This document shows, piece after piece, positions 25,994 through 34,832 of a DNA stretch of 64,000 nt. The position numbers and the translations under genes are program-made. The stretch spans positions 689,133-753,132 of the forward strand of contig NZ_KB913017.1 of NCBI RefSeq assembly GCF_000383975.1. Direction: 5' to 3'. This stretch comes from Natronorubrum tibetense GA33. GTDB taxonomy: Archaea > Halobacteriota > Halobacteria > Halobacteriales > Natrialbaceae. The notes beneath the pieces are model-generated. The model worked only from the letters and a program-made list of their open reading frames with translations, was not told where the DNA came from and ran no database searches. Numbering within the stretch: the stretch's first letter is position 1; each line of letters begins with the position of its first letter.

Positions 25994-27304
25994 ATGAGTA
26001 ACTGGATCGGCGACGTCTTCACGAGCGACGTCGGCTGGGACCACCTCGAGAGTCTGGTCGATATCGGCAACCGAATGGCCGGCAGCGACGGCGAGCGCGA
26101 GGCCGCCGAACTGACGCGCGACGCACTGGTCGAGGCCGGGGCGCGGAACGTCCGCCTCGACACCTTCGACATTCAGGGCTGGACCCGCGGCGAGAGTTCG
26201 ATCACGGCCCGTGAGACGACCCAGGAGTGTATCGCGCTACCGCGCAGTCCGGCCGACCGCGTCACCGCGCCGCTGGTCGACCTTGGCTACGGTCTCCCGA
26301 GCGATTTCGAGGAGCGCGACCTCGAGGGGAGCGTCGTCATGGTCCGCAGCGACATTCCGGACCACTACGATCGGTACCTCCACCGGCGGGAGAAGTACTA
26401 TCACGCCGTCGAGCACGGTGCCGTCGGCTTCGTCTACCGCAACCACGTCACGGGCTGTCTACCGCCGACTGGAAGCGTCGGGACCGACGACGAGCCGATC
26501 GGTGAGATTCCGGCCGTCGGCGTCTCGAGCGAGGTCGGCGCGCGACTCGCTCGACGGTTCGACGGCGACGAGATCGAACTCGTGGTCGAGGCCGACGTTC
26601 ACGAGGCTGAAAGTCAGAACGTCCACGCCGAACTCGGGCCTGACACCGACGAGCGCGTGCTCGTGACGAGCCACGTCGACGCCCACGATATCGCGGAGGG
26701 TGCCCTCGACAACGGCGCCGGAACCGCGATGGTCGTCGAACTCGCGAACGCGCTCGCGAAGCGGGCGGACGACCTCGAGACTCGCGTCGAGTTCGTTGCC
26801 TACGGCGCGGAAGAGGTCGGCCTGGTCGGCTCCACCCACCACGCCGAGACGACCGACCACGAAACGATTACGGCGATCGTCAACAGCGACGGCGTGGTCC
26901 GCGATCGAACGCTCTCCCTGACGACCCACGGTTTCGACGACCTCGAGGCTGCGGCGACCGAGATCGGCGAGCGCTACGGCCACCCGATCGAGACGGTGCC
27001 GAAGATGGGACCCCACAGCGACCACTGGCCGTTCGTCCGGTGGGGCGTCCCCGGCTACCACGTGAAGTCGACCTCCAACGAGGTCGGCCGCGGCTGGGGC
27101 CACACCTTTGCCGACACGTTCGAGAAACTCGAGCAGCGGACACTCCGGGAACAAGCGATTCTCCTGACCGATCTCGTCGTCCACCTCGCACGCAAAGATG
27201 TTACCGTCGAGCACCGGGCACCCGAGGAGATCGCGGCGGCCCTCGAGGCCCAGGGGCTCGCTGAGGGGATCAGAATTACGGGCGACTGGCCGTACGACGA
27301 GTAG
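25994..27304 (+). CDS. M28 family zinc metallopeptidase
   Basis: 436-aa di-zinc aminopeptidase-type protein. A PA-like insert (about 95-200) precedes the catalytic part, whose ligands are visible: VTSHVDAHD (His), ALDNGAGTAMV (bridging Asp), YGAEEVGLVGS (general-base Glu pair), IVNSDGV (Asp) and MGPHSDHWPF (His). No signal peptide is seen, so it is probably cytoplasmic and acts on peptides or a modified amino acid. Starts at ATG 25994; divergently placed from the prenyl synthase gene, 118 nt apart. Confidence 0.9.
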   Translation: MSNWIGDVFTSDVGWDHLESLVDIGNRMAGSDGEREAAELTRDALVEAGARNVRLDTFDIQGWTRGESSITARETTQECIALPRSPADRVTAPLVDLGYGLPSDFEERDLEGSVVMVRSDIPDHYDRYLHRREKYYHAVEHGAVGFVYRNHVTGCLPPTGSVGTDDEPIGEIPAVGVSSEVGARLARRFDGDEIELVVEADVHEAESQNVHAELGPDTDERVLVTSHVDAHDIAEGALDNGAGTAMVVELANALAKRADDLETRVEFVAYGAEEVGLVGSTHHAETTDHETITAIVNSDGVVRDRTLSLTTHGFDDLEAAATEIGERYGHPIETVPKMGPHSDHWPFVRWGVPGYHVKSTSNEVGRGWGHTFADTFEKLEQRTLREQAILLTDLVVHLARKDVTVEHRAPEEIAAALEAQGLAEGIRITGDWPYDE

Positions 27305-27377
27305 GGTGATGATCAAGGGGGAGGCAACACGGACAGCCAACCCCACGTTTTTTTCCGATCCGCGCCAACGCCACGGC

Positions 27378-28217
27378 ATGGACGCCGCGTGGTCGAGAGC
27401 CGAGCAGCCGATCGTCGGTTTCGTCGACTCGAGGACAGCGGCGCCGTCGGATGTCGAATCGGCTGCGAGCGACCGCGGCGCGACGACCGTCCGCGGCGAC
27501 CTCGAGACCGTCCTTACCGCCGATCCGTCCCTGCTGGTGACCGCGAGCGAAACCGATCTCTCGGCCGTCGCTCGCGCCCAACCCGGAGTTCCCGTCCTAC
27601 CGATCGGAGACGTAGCCGGGATCGAGACCGTCTCGGCGGAGAGGGGGGCAGAGGCGCTCGAGGCCGTCCTCGAGGGCGATGCCACCGTCCGTCGTCACTC
27701 GGTACTGGGAATCGAGGTCGAAGACCATAGTATCGCGGACGATCACGATGTTGCGGATGGTCGCGGGAGCACAGACGACACCGGGAGTCAACTCACCCGC
27801 GAGCGCGCACTGTTCGACGCGACGCTCGTTACCGACGAGCCGGCCTGGATCTCCGAGTACGGCGTCGAGAGCCGCGGCGAGTCGCTCTCGACGTTTCGTG
27901 CCGACGGCGTGGTCGTCGCGACGCCGGCGGGTAGTTACGGCTACAGCAGCGCGCTCGAAGCTCCCCACCTCGCGTCGAGTATCGATGCGGTCGCCGTCTC
28001 GCCGATCGCCCCCTTTGCGACGCGGACGCAGCGGTGGGTACTCCCCGACGACGAGATTACGCTGACGGTCGAACGGGACGAGAGCGACGTGACGCTCGTC
28101 GTGGACGACCGATCCATCCGGACGATCGGCGTCGGCTCGCGGGTTCGCCTCGGCGTCGACGGCGCGCTCTCGACGTTTGTCATCCCGAACGATGTGGTGA
28201 GTACGAACGGCGAGTAG
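27378..28217 (+). CDS. Divergent NAD-kinase-like protein lacking the GGDG motif
   Basis: 279 aa. The C-terminal half fits the NAD kinase fold: DGVVVATPAGSYGYSSALEAP is the TPTGSTAY-type motif, followed by AVAVSPIAPFATRTQRWVLPDDEITLTV. Where NAD kinases carry GGDGT, this protein reads LLVTASETDLSAVARAQPGVPVLPIG, so the catalytic glycine-aspartate motif is gone. It is likely a nucleotide-binding or regulatory paralogue rather than a working kinase. ATG 27378 gives MDAAWSRAEQ; an upstream start is possible. Confidence 0.75.
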   Translation: MDAAWSRAEQPIVGFVDSRTAAPSDVESAASDRGATTVRGDLETVLTADPSLLVTASETDLSAVARAQPGVPVLPIGDVAGIETVSAERGAEALEAVLEGDATVRRHSVLGIEVEDHSIADDHDVADGRGSTDDTGSQLTRERALFDATLVTDEPAWISEYGVESRGESLSTFRADGVVVATPAGSYGYSSALEAPHLASSIDAVAVSPIAPFATRTQRWVLPDDEITLTVERDESDVTLVVDDRSIRTIGVGSRVRLGVDGALSTFVIPNDVVSTNGE

Positions 28218-28276
28218 CGCTCGAGCGCACACGAGTTCCGAAAAGACCTATCCGGGTCCACCCCGAACCCGCAGCT

Positions 28277-28630
28277 ATGTCACTCGAGGGACGACTCGAT
28301 GCGGACATCTCGGGAGCGAGCGGTGAATCAGCGCTAGTCACGTTCGCGTTTACCGTTATCAACAGGGGGTCGGAGCCCGTCGACCTGCAGTTCTCGGACG
28401 CCTGCAAGGTGGAGTTCGTCGTGGAAGAGGACGGCCGCGAGGTCTGGCGGTTCAGCGAAGGCCGGATGTTCGCACAGATGCTCAGCACGGATCGACTCGA
28501 GCCGGGAGCGACGGAGACCTACGAGGCCGAGTGGACGGCTCCCCAGCCGGGCGGCTACATCGTTCGCGCCGAGTTGCAGGCCCAGGAACGAGCGTGTGCG
28601 GCGCGGACCGACTTCGCTGTACCGGAGTGA
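28277..28630 (+). CDS. BsuPI-related beta-sandwich protein (117 aa)
   Basis: The sequence VTFAFTVINRGSEPVDLQFSDACKVEFVV, then EVWRFSEGRMFAQML and LEPGATETYEAEWTAPQPGGYIVRAEL, is the pattern of the BsuPI intracellular-proteinase-inhibitor-like domain (an immunoglobulin-like sandwich). It has no signal peptide and no membrane helix. Inhibition of a protease is only a family hint; an M28 peptidase gene lies two genes upstream on the same strand. Confidence 0.7.
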   Translation: MSLEGRLDADISGASGESALVTFAFTVINRGSEPVDLQFSDACKVEFVVEEDGREVWRFSEGRMFAQMLSTDRLEPGATETYEAEWTAPQPGGYIVRAELQAQERACAARTDFAVPE

Positions 28631-28724
28631 GGCGAGCGCGACGACGAGTCCCAGGGAATTCGAGAAGGCGGCGACGAGGGCCGACAGCGAAGTTGCTAAA
28701 CCATCCCCTTCCTAACGGGCGACC

Positions 28725-29636
28725 ATGCAAGCGCTGGTTATCGCGGCGCACGGCTCGCATCTGAATCCGGACGCCTCCAACCCTACCTACGCCCACGCGG
28801 ACACCATCCGCGAGACGGGCGCGTTCGACGAGGTTCGAGAGGCGTTCTGGAAGGAGGAACCGCACTTTCGCGAGGTGATTCGAACCCTCGAGTCCGACGA
28901 GGTGTTCGTCGTTCCCCTCTTCATCAGCGAGGGCTACTTCACCGAGCAGGTCATCCCCCGCGAACTCCGTCTCGATGAGTGGGATCCCGACCGCTGGGAC
29001 TCCGACGGGACGGACGCCTCGCAGGCGACGCTCGAGGCCGACGATGTCGAGAAGACGATCCACTACTGCGGCCCGGCCGGCACGCACGACGCGATGACGG
29101 ACGTCATCGTCCAGCGTGCCGAATCCGTCACCGAGGATCCGGACGTCGGCGAAGGCGTCGGGCTAGCGGTCGTCGGCCACGGCACCGAGCGCAACGAAAA
29201 CTCGGCGAAGGCCGTCGAGTACCACGCCGACCGGATCCGCGAGATGGATCGCTTCGACGAAGTCGAGGCACTGTTCATGGACGAAGAGCCCGAGGTCGAC
29301 GATGTGACGGAGTTCTTCGAGAGCGAAGATATCGTGGTCGTCCCGCTCTTCGTCGCCGACGGCTATCACACCCAGGAGGATATCCCGGAGGATATGGGTC
29401 TGACCGAGGACTACCGCCTCGGCTGGGACGTTCCCGCGGACGTCGACGGCCACCACATCTGGTACGCCGGCGCGGTCGGCACCGAGGGCCTGATGGCCGA
29501 TGTCCTCCTCGAGCGCGCGGCGGACGCCGGAGCCGATATCGGCAGCGCACTCGAGGCCGTTCGCGACGAGGTAACGCTCTCGGGCGAGTCGGATCACGAC
29601 GCCGGCTCGGAGCCGGGCGCAGAGGCGGGGGACTGA
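28725..29636 (+). CDS. cbiX: CbiX-type sirohydrochlorin cobaltochelatase/ferrochelatase
   Basis: Inserts cobalt (or iron) into sirohydrochlorin for cobalamin or siroheme. 303 aa made of two homologous halves: QALVIAAHGSHLNPDASNPTY with the metal His and VFVVPLFISEGYFTEQVIPREL, then GLAVVGHGTERNENSAK and IVVVPLFVADGYHTQEDIPED. The Gly/Asp-rich last 30 residues are likely disordered. It stops 9 nt before the DR2241-family gene, so the two are co-transcribed. Confidence 0.92.
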   Translation: MQALVIAAHGSHLNPDASNPTYAHADTIRETGAFDEVREAFWKEEPHFREVIRTLESDEVFVVPLFISEGYFTEQVIPRELRLDEWDPDRWDSDGTDASQATLEADDVEKTIHYCGPAGTHDAMTDVIVQRAESVTEDPDVGEGVGLAVVGHGTERNENSAKAVEYHADRIREMDRFDEVEALFMDEEPEVDDVTEFFESEDIVVVPLFVADGYHTQEDIPEDMGLTEDYRLGWDVPADVDGHHIWYAGAVGTEGLMADVLLERAADAGADIGSALEAVRDEVTLSGESDHDAGSEPGAEAGD

Positions 29637-29645
29637 CGCGTGACG

Positions 29646-30797
29646 ATGGCGACCGCCGATTTCGAATCGCTGGTGAGCGCGATCGAATCCGAGGTACCGA
29701 TCGAGTTCGACGGCCTCCGAATCGATCGCGAGGACGACGCGTACGCCGTCGAGACGCCCGAAGGAGCGCAGGCGGGTCTCGAGGCCGAGGATCTCCAGCA
29801 GGCGCTCGAGCCGAACGCCGAGTACGTCACCAACTGGGACTACTGGCAGCGCTCCGTTGGCGGCGACGGCACCGCTCGCCGCGCGTTTCTCCGGTGGTGT
29901 GAACGAGCACCGCTCGAGGACGACGACCGCGGGAACGGAGCCGAAACCGATCGGTCGACGGACGAGGAGACGCTCGCCGTCCCGGCGCGGTACGATTCCC
30001 TGCGCGACGGGATCGACCGCGAGTGGGGACAGCTAGCCATCACAACCAGGTTCGTCGACGTCGACGAACCCGGCGGCGAGCGGGTCTACGACTGCTGGCA
30101 CGTCGACGACGCCGACACCGATCTCACCGAACTCGAGGTCTACGACGACCCCCTCGACGCCCGCGAGATTGCGACCTACGACGAGGACGGCCGCTACCGG
30201 CCGCTGAAAACCGCGCCAACGCTCGTCTCCGGCTGGGCCTTTACCGGGCTCTCTGGTGCGGAACTCGTCGAGACGGTCGAGTTCTTCTACCCCGCGACGG
30301 TCGCCAACTGGCAACGAGAACAGCGGGACGCGCTGGACGTCGACCACTGGATCGAGACTGCCGAGCGCCAGACCGGCATCTACGGCGTGATCGACGAACT
30401 CCCTCGCGAGGCCGTCGACTGGATGGCCGAAGCCTGCTGCGTCGACTCGCAGTGTCTCCGCCGACGGGAGTGGCAGTACGAGGAGGGTGACGATCTCGAC
30501 GTCGACGGCGGCGACGGGACCTTCCCCTGCCGGGAGCCCTGTTCGCTCGTCGTCGCCGCCGCCCGCAAGTGGACCATCCTCGAGTCCGAAGACGACCACA
30601 CGTACGAACTCGAGTTGACCACAAGCGAGTTTAACCAGCTCGCGGAGCTGATCGACGCCGTCGCCGACGGGCGGACCGACGAGATCCGCGAAGCGGACGT
30701 TAACGACGGTGCAAATCGCTTTCGCGCACGATACCTTCGAGCGAAGCGGTTCGACGAGGAGGGCGGCCTCGAGGCTCGAGAACGAAGCGACGACTAA
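29646..30797 (+). CDS. DR2241-family protein with 4Fe-4S-type cysteine cluster
   Basis: 383 aa. The N-terminal 200 residues match the DR2241 type (ESEVPIEFDGLRI, VTNWDYWQRSV, and a WHVDDAD core). Residues about 255-310 hold five cysteines, EACCVDSQCLRRREWQY and PCREPCSLVVAAARKW, suitable for one 4Fe-4S cluster. Homologues are regularly neighbours of cbiX, which supports a role with the chelatase, for example electron or metal supply; this role is inference. Directly downstream of cbiX. Confidence 0.8.
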   Translation: MATADFESLVSAIESEVPIEFDGLRIDREDDAYAVETPEGAQAGLEAEDLQQALEPNAEYVTNWDYWQRSVGGDGTARRAFLRWCERAPLEDDDRGNGAETDRSTDEETLAVPARYDSLRDGIDREWGQLAITTRFVDVDEPGGERVYDCWHVDDADTDLTELEVYDDPLDAREIATYDEDGRYRPLKTAPTLVSGWAFTGLSGAELVETVEFFYPATVANWQREQRDALDVDHWIETAERQTGIYGVIDELPREAVDWMAEACCVDSQCLRRREWQYEEGDDLDVDGGDGTFPCREPCSLVVAAARKWTILESEDDHTYELELTTSEFNQLAELIDAVADGRTDEIREADVNDGANRFRARYLRAKRFDEEGGLEARERSDD

Positions 30798-30813
30798 CCC
30801 GACTCGAACGGCT

Positions 30814-31389
30814 TCAGAGAACCAGTAAGGCGACCGCAACGCAGAATCCGATCGCGACGATTCCGACGCCGGCCATCGCGACCGGGCCGCCGATCGTCGC
30901 CGCCGTCGTCGTCGCGATTGCGACGGCGACGATTCCGAGTGCAACGACGACGAGCGTCGCCGGTTCGAGACCGCTCGCGGCGACGGCGCGCTCGAGCGCG
31001 CTCGGCTCCGGCTCCCGCTGGGCGGGTTTGGCGAGCGAGTCGTCGACGTCAACTTCGGCCGGCGCCGGTTTCGCGACGACGGGGATCGACAGCGACTCCG
31101 AGCCGTAGCCGGTCAGCACCTCGAGGACGCCCTCGACGGGACGATCGATCGACTCGGTGGCGACGTGGACGGGTACGAATGTCTCACCCTCCGATTCGAC
31201 GTAGTAGTTCGAGGTCTCGAGCGACGCGATCCGCTCGAGGTCACCGCCGAGCCGACAGTGGACGTGGGCGGGCGGACCGTGGCTCTCGAGGCGCAGATCG
31301 AACGACTCCCGCGTCTCGAGAGTACCGACTGCTGTCTCGAGCGAATCTGCGGACCCGCGGTTGACGTGGACGGTGGCCTCTCGAGACAT
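30814..31389 (-). CDS. Membrane-anchored haloarchaeal protein (DUF7524-like)
   Basis: 191 aa: an N-terminal beta-rich soluble domain (REATVHVNRGSADSLETAVGTLE; PPAHVHCRLGGDLERIASL), a linker with many Glu/Pro, and two C-terminal membrane helices (about 140-163 and 168-190, ending VALLVL). The start ATG at 31389 is supported by the conserved beginning; an earlier start would add a basic, non-halophilic stretch. It ends a group with Trm112 and DoxX on the minus strand. Function unknown. Confidence 0.7.
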   Translation of the reverse strand: MSREATVHVNRGSADSLETAVGTLETRESFDLRLESHGPPAHVHCRLGGDLERIASLETSNYYVESEGETFVPVHVATESIDRPVEGVLEVLTGYGSESLSIPVVAKPAPAEVDVDDSLAKPAQREPEPSALERAVAASGLEPATLVVVALGIVAVAIATTTAATIGGPVAMAGVGIVAIGFCVAVALLVL

Positions 31390-31400
31390 GGTCGGGCCGC

Positions 31401-31616
31401 TCAGGCGGGAGTCTCCTCGCGCATATCCGGCGGCAGCAGGTTCGGGATCCCGTCTTCGATCGGGTACCGTTCGCCACACTCGCTACAGACGAGGACGCCG
31501 GCGACGATTTCGTCGGCCTCGTCGCCGTCATCGTCGGTCGCGTATTCGGCGTCCTCGAGTTCCAGATCGTGTTTATCGAGCGGACAGCAGAGGATCTCCA
31601 GCAGCGACTCCTTCAT
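31401..31616 (-). CDS. Trm112-family methyltransferase activator
   Basis: 71 aa. MKESLLEILCCPLDKHDLEL and GVLVCSECGERYPIEDGIPNLLP are the Trm112 hallmarks: a zinc-binding cysteine set (LCCPLD, CSECG) and the YPIxDGIPxLLP strand that docks on partner methyltransferases. In yeast and Haloferax, Trm112 is a hub that stabilises several SAM methyltransferases for tRNA, rRNA and release factor. It sits 11 nt upstream of the DUF7524-like gene. A possible partner, a Trm9-like methyltransferase, is encoded at 41366-42073. Confidence 0.88.
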   Translation of the reverse strand: MKESLLEILCCPLDKHDLELEDAEYATDDDGDEADEIVAGVLVCSECGERYPIEDGIPNLLPPDMREETPA

Positions 31617-31699
31617 AGTACGTAGGCTTACCGCAGACAGCAAAAGGCTTCGGGAACAAAACGGGCACAACCGATCACGGAGCGGTCGCGAGACTGTGC

Positions 31700-32209
31700 T
31701 CATTCCGACTGGGTTCGTTCCTCACGGACGGTACTGCCGACGACGAGCGCAGCCCCGATGATGACGAGGTTTTTGACGATGTACTGTCCTTCGACGGTCA
31801 GCCCGTAGGGAATCGTCGTGAACGCCACCTCTGGCAGGAGCACCAGCGGGAGGAAGGTGCCGGGCATCTGGAGGAACAACAGGAGGATACCGAGCCGGAT
31901 CAGCGGCCGGTAGAGCAAGCAGATGCCGATCAGCACCTCCCAGACGCCCAGCACCGGGACGAATAGCTCGGGTGGGACGACGTACACCGTCGCGGCGACG
32001 AGCTCCGCGGCCGGACTCACGCCGAACATCTTCAGCCCGCCGAACCAGACGAAGACGATACCGAGCGCAATACGAAGCGTCGGCAGTCCCCAACGTCCCA
32101 TCCAGTTGGCGATCGATCGGTCGACCGCTTCGACACGACGGACCGTTTCCGCTGGGACGCCAAGGGCTGACTCGAGTCGGCGGACAAGTGCTGCGAATGG
32201 ATCACTCAT
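31700..32209 (-). CDS. DoxX/DUF417-like four-helix membrane protein
   Basis: 169 aa with about four helices: [25 protein letters not shown] (helix 1 with the family WFGxLK), [42 protein letters not shown], and [17 protein letters not shown]. These are the landmarks of DoxX/YkgB-type (DUF417) proteins. Role unknown; some relatives are linked to thiosulfate or redox metabolism. Confidence 0.8.
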   Translation of the reverse strand: MSDPFAALVRRLESALGVPAETVRRVEAVDRSIANWMGRWGLPTLRIALGIVFVWFGGLKMFGVSPAAELVAATVYVVPPELFVPVLGVWEVLIGICLLYRPLIRLGILLLFLQMPGTFLPLVLLPEVAFTTIPYGLTVEGQYIVKNLVIIGAALVVGSTVREERTQSE

Positions 32210-32323
32210 AGGCAGTCCTCACAGAGAATCAACGGCCTCTGCGAGCAAAAGGTCGTGGTGTGTATATATCGGGGTAGACGTGGCCGTAGCCAGCCAGTGA
32301 ACCGCAAAAACGAGGTCGAAGCG

Positions 32324-33739
32324 TTAGTTGTACGGGTTCTCGACGACCACGGTCTCCTCGCGGCCGGGACCGACACCGATCGCATAGATCGGCGTGTCGA
32401 GTTCGTCGCTGACGTACTCGAGGTAGGTCCGGGCGTTCTCGGGTACGGCGTCGTACCCCTCCGCGGCGACCTCGGCCCAGTCGACCTCTGGCCAGCCGTC
32501 GAAGGTGCGGAACGTGGCCTCACAGCGGCCCCACTGCTCGGTGGTGGGTGGCATCGTGAAGATTTCCTCTCCGTCATCAGAACTCGTCGAGTTCTGATTG
32601 CTCGCCGAGCTTTGCTCGGCGGCGTCGAACTCGTAGGAGTGGCCGACCTTCACTTCGTCCAGTCCGGCCAGCACGTCGATGTGATTGATCGCGAGGCCCG
32701 TAAAGCCGTTCGCGCGGGCCGCGTGGCGGAGCATCGGCATGTCGAGCCACCCGACGCGGCGCGGCCGACCGGTGACGGTGCCGTACTCGCCGCCCTCGTC
32801 GCGGATGTAGGTCGCGAGTTCCTCCTCGTCATCGCCCGCGCCCGTCTCGTCGTCGTAGTCGGGCGTCTGGTCCTCGACGCCGCCGAGTTCGGTCGGGAGC
32901 GGGCCAGTGCCGACCCGCGAGAGGTAGGCCTTGACGATGCCGACGACCTCTCCCTTTCCGACGACGGTCGGCCCGAGGCCGGTGCCGACGGTCGCACCGC
33001 CCGACGTCGGGTTCGAGGAGGTGACGTAGGGATAGACCCCGTGGTCGATGTCGAGCGAGGTTCCCTGTGCACCCTCGAGCATGACGTTGTCGCCGTCGTC
33101 GATGTGCTGTTGAAGGAAGCTCCCGCAGTCGACAGTCATGTTCTCCTCGGCGAGTCGCTCGCCGTACTCGCGGTAGGTTTCGTAGAGGTGGTCGATGTCG
33201 AATTCCTCGCCGGTCTCCTTGCCGAAGACGTCCTCGGCGAGGGCCTTCTTCTGGGGGACGACGTACTCGAGGCGCTCGCGGAGCACCTCGGGATCGAGCA
33301 GATCGCCGATCCGGACGCCGCGGCGGCCGGCCTTGTCCTCGTAGGTCGGGCCGATACCGCGTTTGGTCGTCCCGGCCGCGAGGTCCTCCTTCTCTTCTTC
33401 CTCGATGCCGTCGAGGGCCCGATGGTAGGGGAGGATGACGTGTGCGCGTTCGGCCACGCGCACGTCGGGTTCGAGTCCCCGCTCGCGGAGCGTGTCGATC
33501 TCGTCGAACAGCGTCTCGGGGTTGACGACGCAGCCGTTCCCGAGGACGCCGACCTTGCCCCGGACGGCGCCCGACGGCACGAGCGATAGCTTGTACTTCT
33601 CACCGTCGTCCACGACGGTATGTCCAGCGTTGTCGCCGCCCTGATACCGGGCGACGACATCGGCGGCGTCGCCGTAGAGGTCGACGACTCCACCCTTGCC
33701 TTCGTCGCCGAGTTGCGACCCGACGATTGTGACGGTCAT
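32324..33739 (-). CDS. purA: Adenylosuccinate synthase
   Basis: Converts IMP and aspartate to adenylosuccinate with GTP. 471 aa with GSQLGDEGKGGVVD (GTP loop and catalytic Asp), GGDNAGHTV (catalytic His), AQGTSLDIDHGVYPYVTSSN, and the C-terminal DELDTPIYAIGVGPGREETV. It is 30-40 residues longer than E. coli PurA. About 17 of the extra residues are a Ser/Asn/Gln-rich in-frame insert (AAEQSSASNQNSTSSD, coded by 32574-32625) between SYEFD and GEEIFTMPP, which coincides exactly with two perfect DNA hairpins. Confidence 0.96.
   Translation of the reverse strand: MTVTIVGSQLGDEGKGGVVDLYGDAADVVARYQGGDNAGHTVVDDGEKYKLSLVPSGAVRGKVGVLGNGCVVNPETLFDEIDTLRERGLEPDVRVAERAHVILPYHRALDGIEEEEKEDLAAGTTKRGIGPTYEDKAGRRGVRIGDLLDPEVLRERLEYVVPQKKALAEDVFGKETGEEFDIDHLYETYREYGERLAEENMTVDCGSFLQQHIDDGDNVMLEGAQGTSLDIDHGVYPYVTSSNPTSGGATVGTGLGPTVVGKGEVVGIVKAYLSRVGTGPLPTELGGVEDQTPDYDDETGAGDDEEELATYIRDEGGEYGTVTGRPRRVGWLDMPMLRHAARANGFTGLAINHIDVLAGLDEVKVGHSYEFDAAEQSSASNQNSTSSDDGEEIFTMPPTTEQWGRCEATFRTFDGWPEVDWAEVAAEGYDAVPENARTYLEYVSDELDTPIYAIGVGPGREETVVVENPYN
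32577..32621. repeat. Paired mini-hairpins inside purA
   Basis: Two adjacent perfect stems: TCAGAACTCG-T-CGAGTTCTGA at 32577-32597 and CGCCGAGC-TTT-GCTCGGCG at 32603-32621. They make up nearly all of the in-frame purA insert. Between them, on the minus strand, is GCGAGCAAT (32597-32605), also found in two hairpins near tRNA-Gly. Confidence 0.85.
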
Positions 33740-33816
33740 AACAGCGACGGGTTCTTGCCGGGCCGATAAACAGATTACGGTATGGACGGGTGGAACGCGT
33801 CGAGATATACACGGTT

Positions 33817-34026
33817 ATGGATAGGTCTCCCACTCGAGACGGGCAACCACCTCGTCTCGATGCCGACCGATTCGGTGACCGGTTTCCCGAACGCCCCGAA
33901 ACGGTCAGCGAAGATGCGGCCACACTCGAGCGAGTTCCGAGTCCGCCCACCTGCCGACGGAATTCATCGTCGAACATCATCGGTCCCGACGGCGGGTGCC
34001 GATTCGGCTGCGAATCGTGGGGATAG
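33817..34026 (+). CDS. Doubtful small ORF (69 aa)
   Basis: The frame beginning MDRSPTRDGQPPRLDADRFG has a fairly acidic first half (FPERPETVSEDAATLERV) but degenerates to a Ser/Cys/Gly-rich end. No family is recognised and no promoter or ribosome site is clear. It may be a remnant or chance frame; overlapping frames on both strands are also open. Confidence 0.2.
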   Translation: MDRSPTRDGQPPRLDADRFGDRFPERPETVSEDAATLERVPSPPTCRRNSSSNIIGPDGGCRFGCESWG

Positions 34027-34106
34027 TCTCTCCGTGAACGGAAGCGTTAACTACTGACAGGAACGAACATCGAGTTGACAGTGGGCCGGCGAATCGGCAG
34101 GAGTAA

Positions 34107-34115
34107 CTTTTAAAA
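34107..34115 (+). promoter_or_regulatory. TATA-like box of the 34142 gene
   Basis: CTTTTAAAA is centred 30 nt before the ATG at 34142, the spacing of a leaderless haloarchaeal promoter. Confidence 0.55.
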
Positions 34116-34141
34116 GGCCCAACGACAAGTTAACAAATGCC

Positions 34142-34447
34142 ATGATAGACCGACTTGAGAAAGAAGTCGATATGTTGGAACGACATCTGCAGGTCCTGAA
34201 GATGGTTATCGAGAACGAACCGATCGGGATCGTCAAGATGTCGAACGAGACTGGTTACCCCCACCACAAGGTCCGCTACTCGCTGCGCGTCCTCGAAGAG
34301 GAGAACCTCATCGAGCCCTCCAGCCAGGGTGCGATCAAGACCGAGCGAACGGCGGAGTTCGTCGACGAACTCGACGGCAAGCTCGACGACATTACGGACA
34401 AACTCGACGGCATGAAGATCGAAGACGTCGCCGAGATCGAAGGCTAA
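34142..34447 (+). CDS. Small winged-helix transcriptional regulator (101 aa)
   Basis: An N-terminal heptad-like helix (MIDRLEKEVDMLERHLQVLKMV) is followed by a winged helix: IVKMSNETGYPHHKVRYSLRVLEEENLIEPS, with the recognition helix PHHKVRYSLR. The C-terminal third, GKLDDITDKLDGMKIEDVAEIEG, looks like a second dimerising helix. Single-gene regulators like this are conserved in haloarchaea; the target is unknown. The strong TATA-like box suggests good expression. Confidence 0.8.
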   Translation: MIDRLEKEVDMLERHLQVLKMVIENEPIGIVKMSNETGYPHHKVRYSLRVLEEENLIEPSSQGAIKTERTAEFVDELDGKLDDITDKLDGMKIEDVAEIEG

Positions 34448-34832
34448 CCCCCCGCTTGTCTGACTCGAGAACGACAGCCGCTCTCGAGCCGTCTGGGGTA
34501 TAGGGGACCAGTCCCCGCTGAATCGAGTCACAGACTATCGCCGCTGCCGCCCGTCCTCGCTCGACCGATGTCGGTCGACAGCCGGCGGATAACTGCTGTT
34601 TTGACGCTTTTGTGCCGCCCTCGAGACGCACTCGAACCGACCGGTTTCGCGGACGCGGACGTCGCAAACATGCTCGACACAGCGACCGATGGAATGCGTA
34701 CAGCGTACCGGCGAAAAGTGGGGGCCGAACCCAGCATAATTCGAAGTGGAGCCTCCGACCTCAAGGAGCGAGCGAAGTCGTTCGAAAGACCGGAGGTCTT
34801 TCGTGATGACGAGACGTTCCGCGTCTCGAACG
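34448..34832. other. 385-nt non-coding stretch before the TnpB remnant
   Basis: No family match in any frame. It ends with a pair of perfect mini-hairpins that touch the remnant. It may mark the junction where the 5' part of the insertion sequence was lost. Confidence 0.5.
34783..34828. repeat. Paired mini-hairpins upstream of the TnpB remnant
   Basis: Perfect stems CGAAAGACC-GGA-GGTCTTTCG at 34783-34803 and CGAGACG-TTCCG-CGTCTCG at 34810-34828. Same two-stem layout as in purA and near 39.0, 42.4 and 45.3 kb. Confidence 0.8.

Larger units (their letters stand above)
33740..34141. other. 402-nt region between purA and the winged-helix gene
   Basis: Divergent promoter region. A weak plus-strand frame at 33817-34026 (listed apart) is the only coding candidate. 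The right end holds the promoter of the 34142 gene. Confidence 0.5.
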
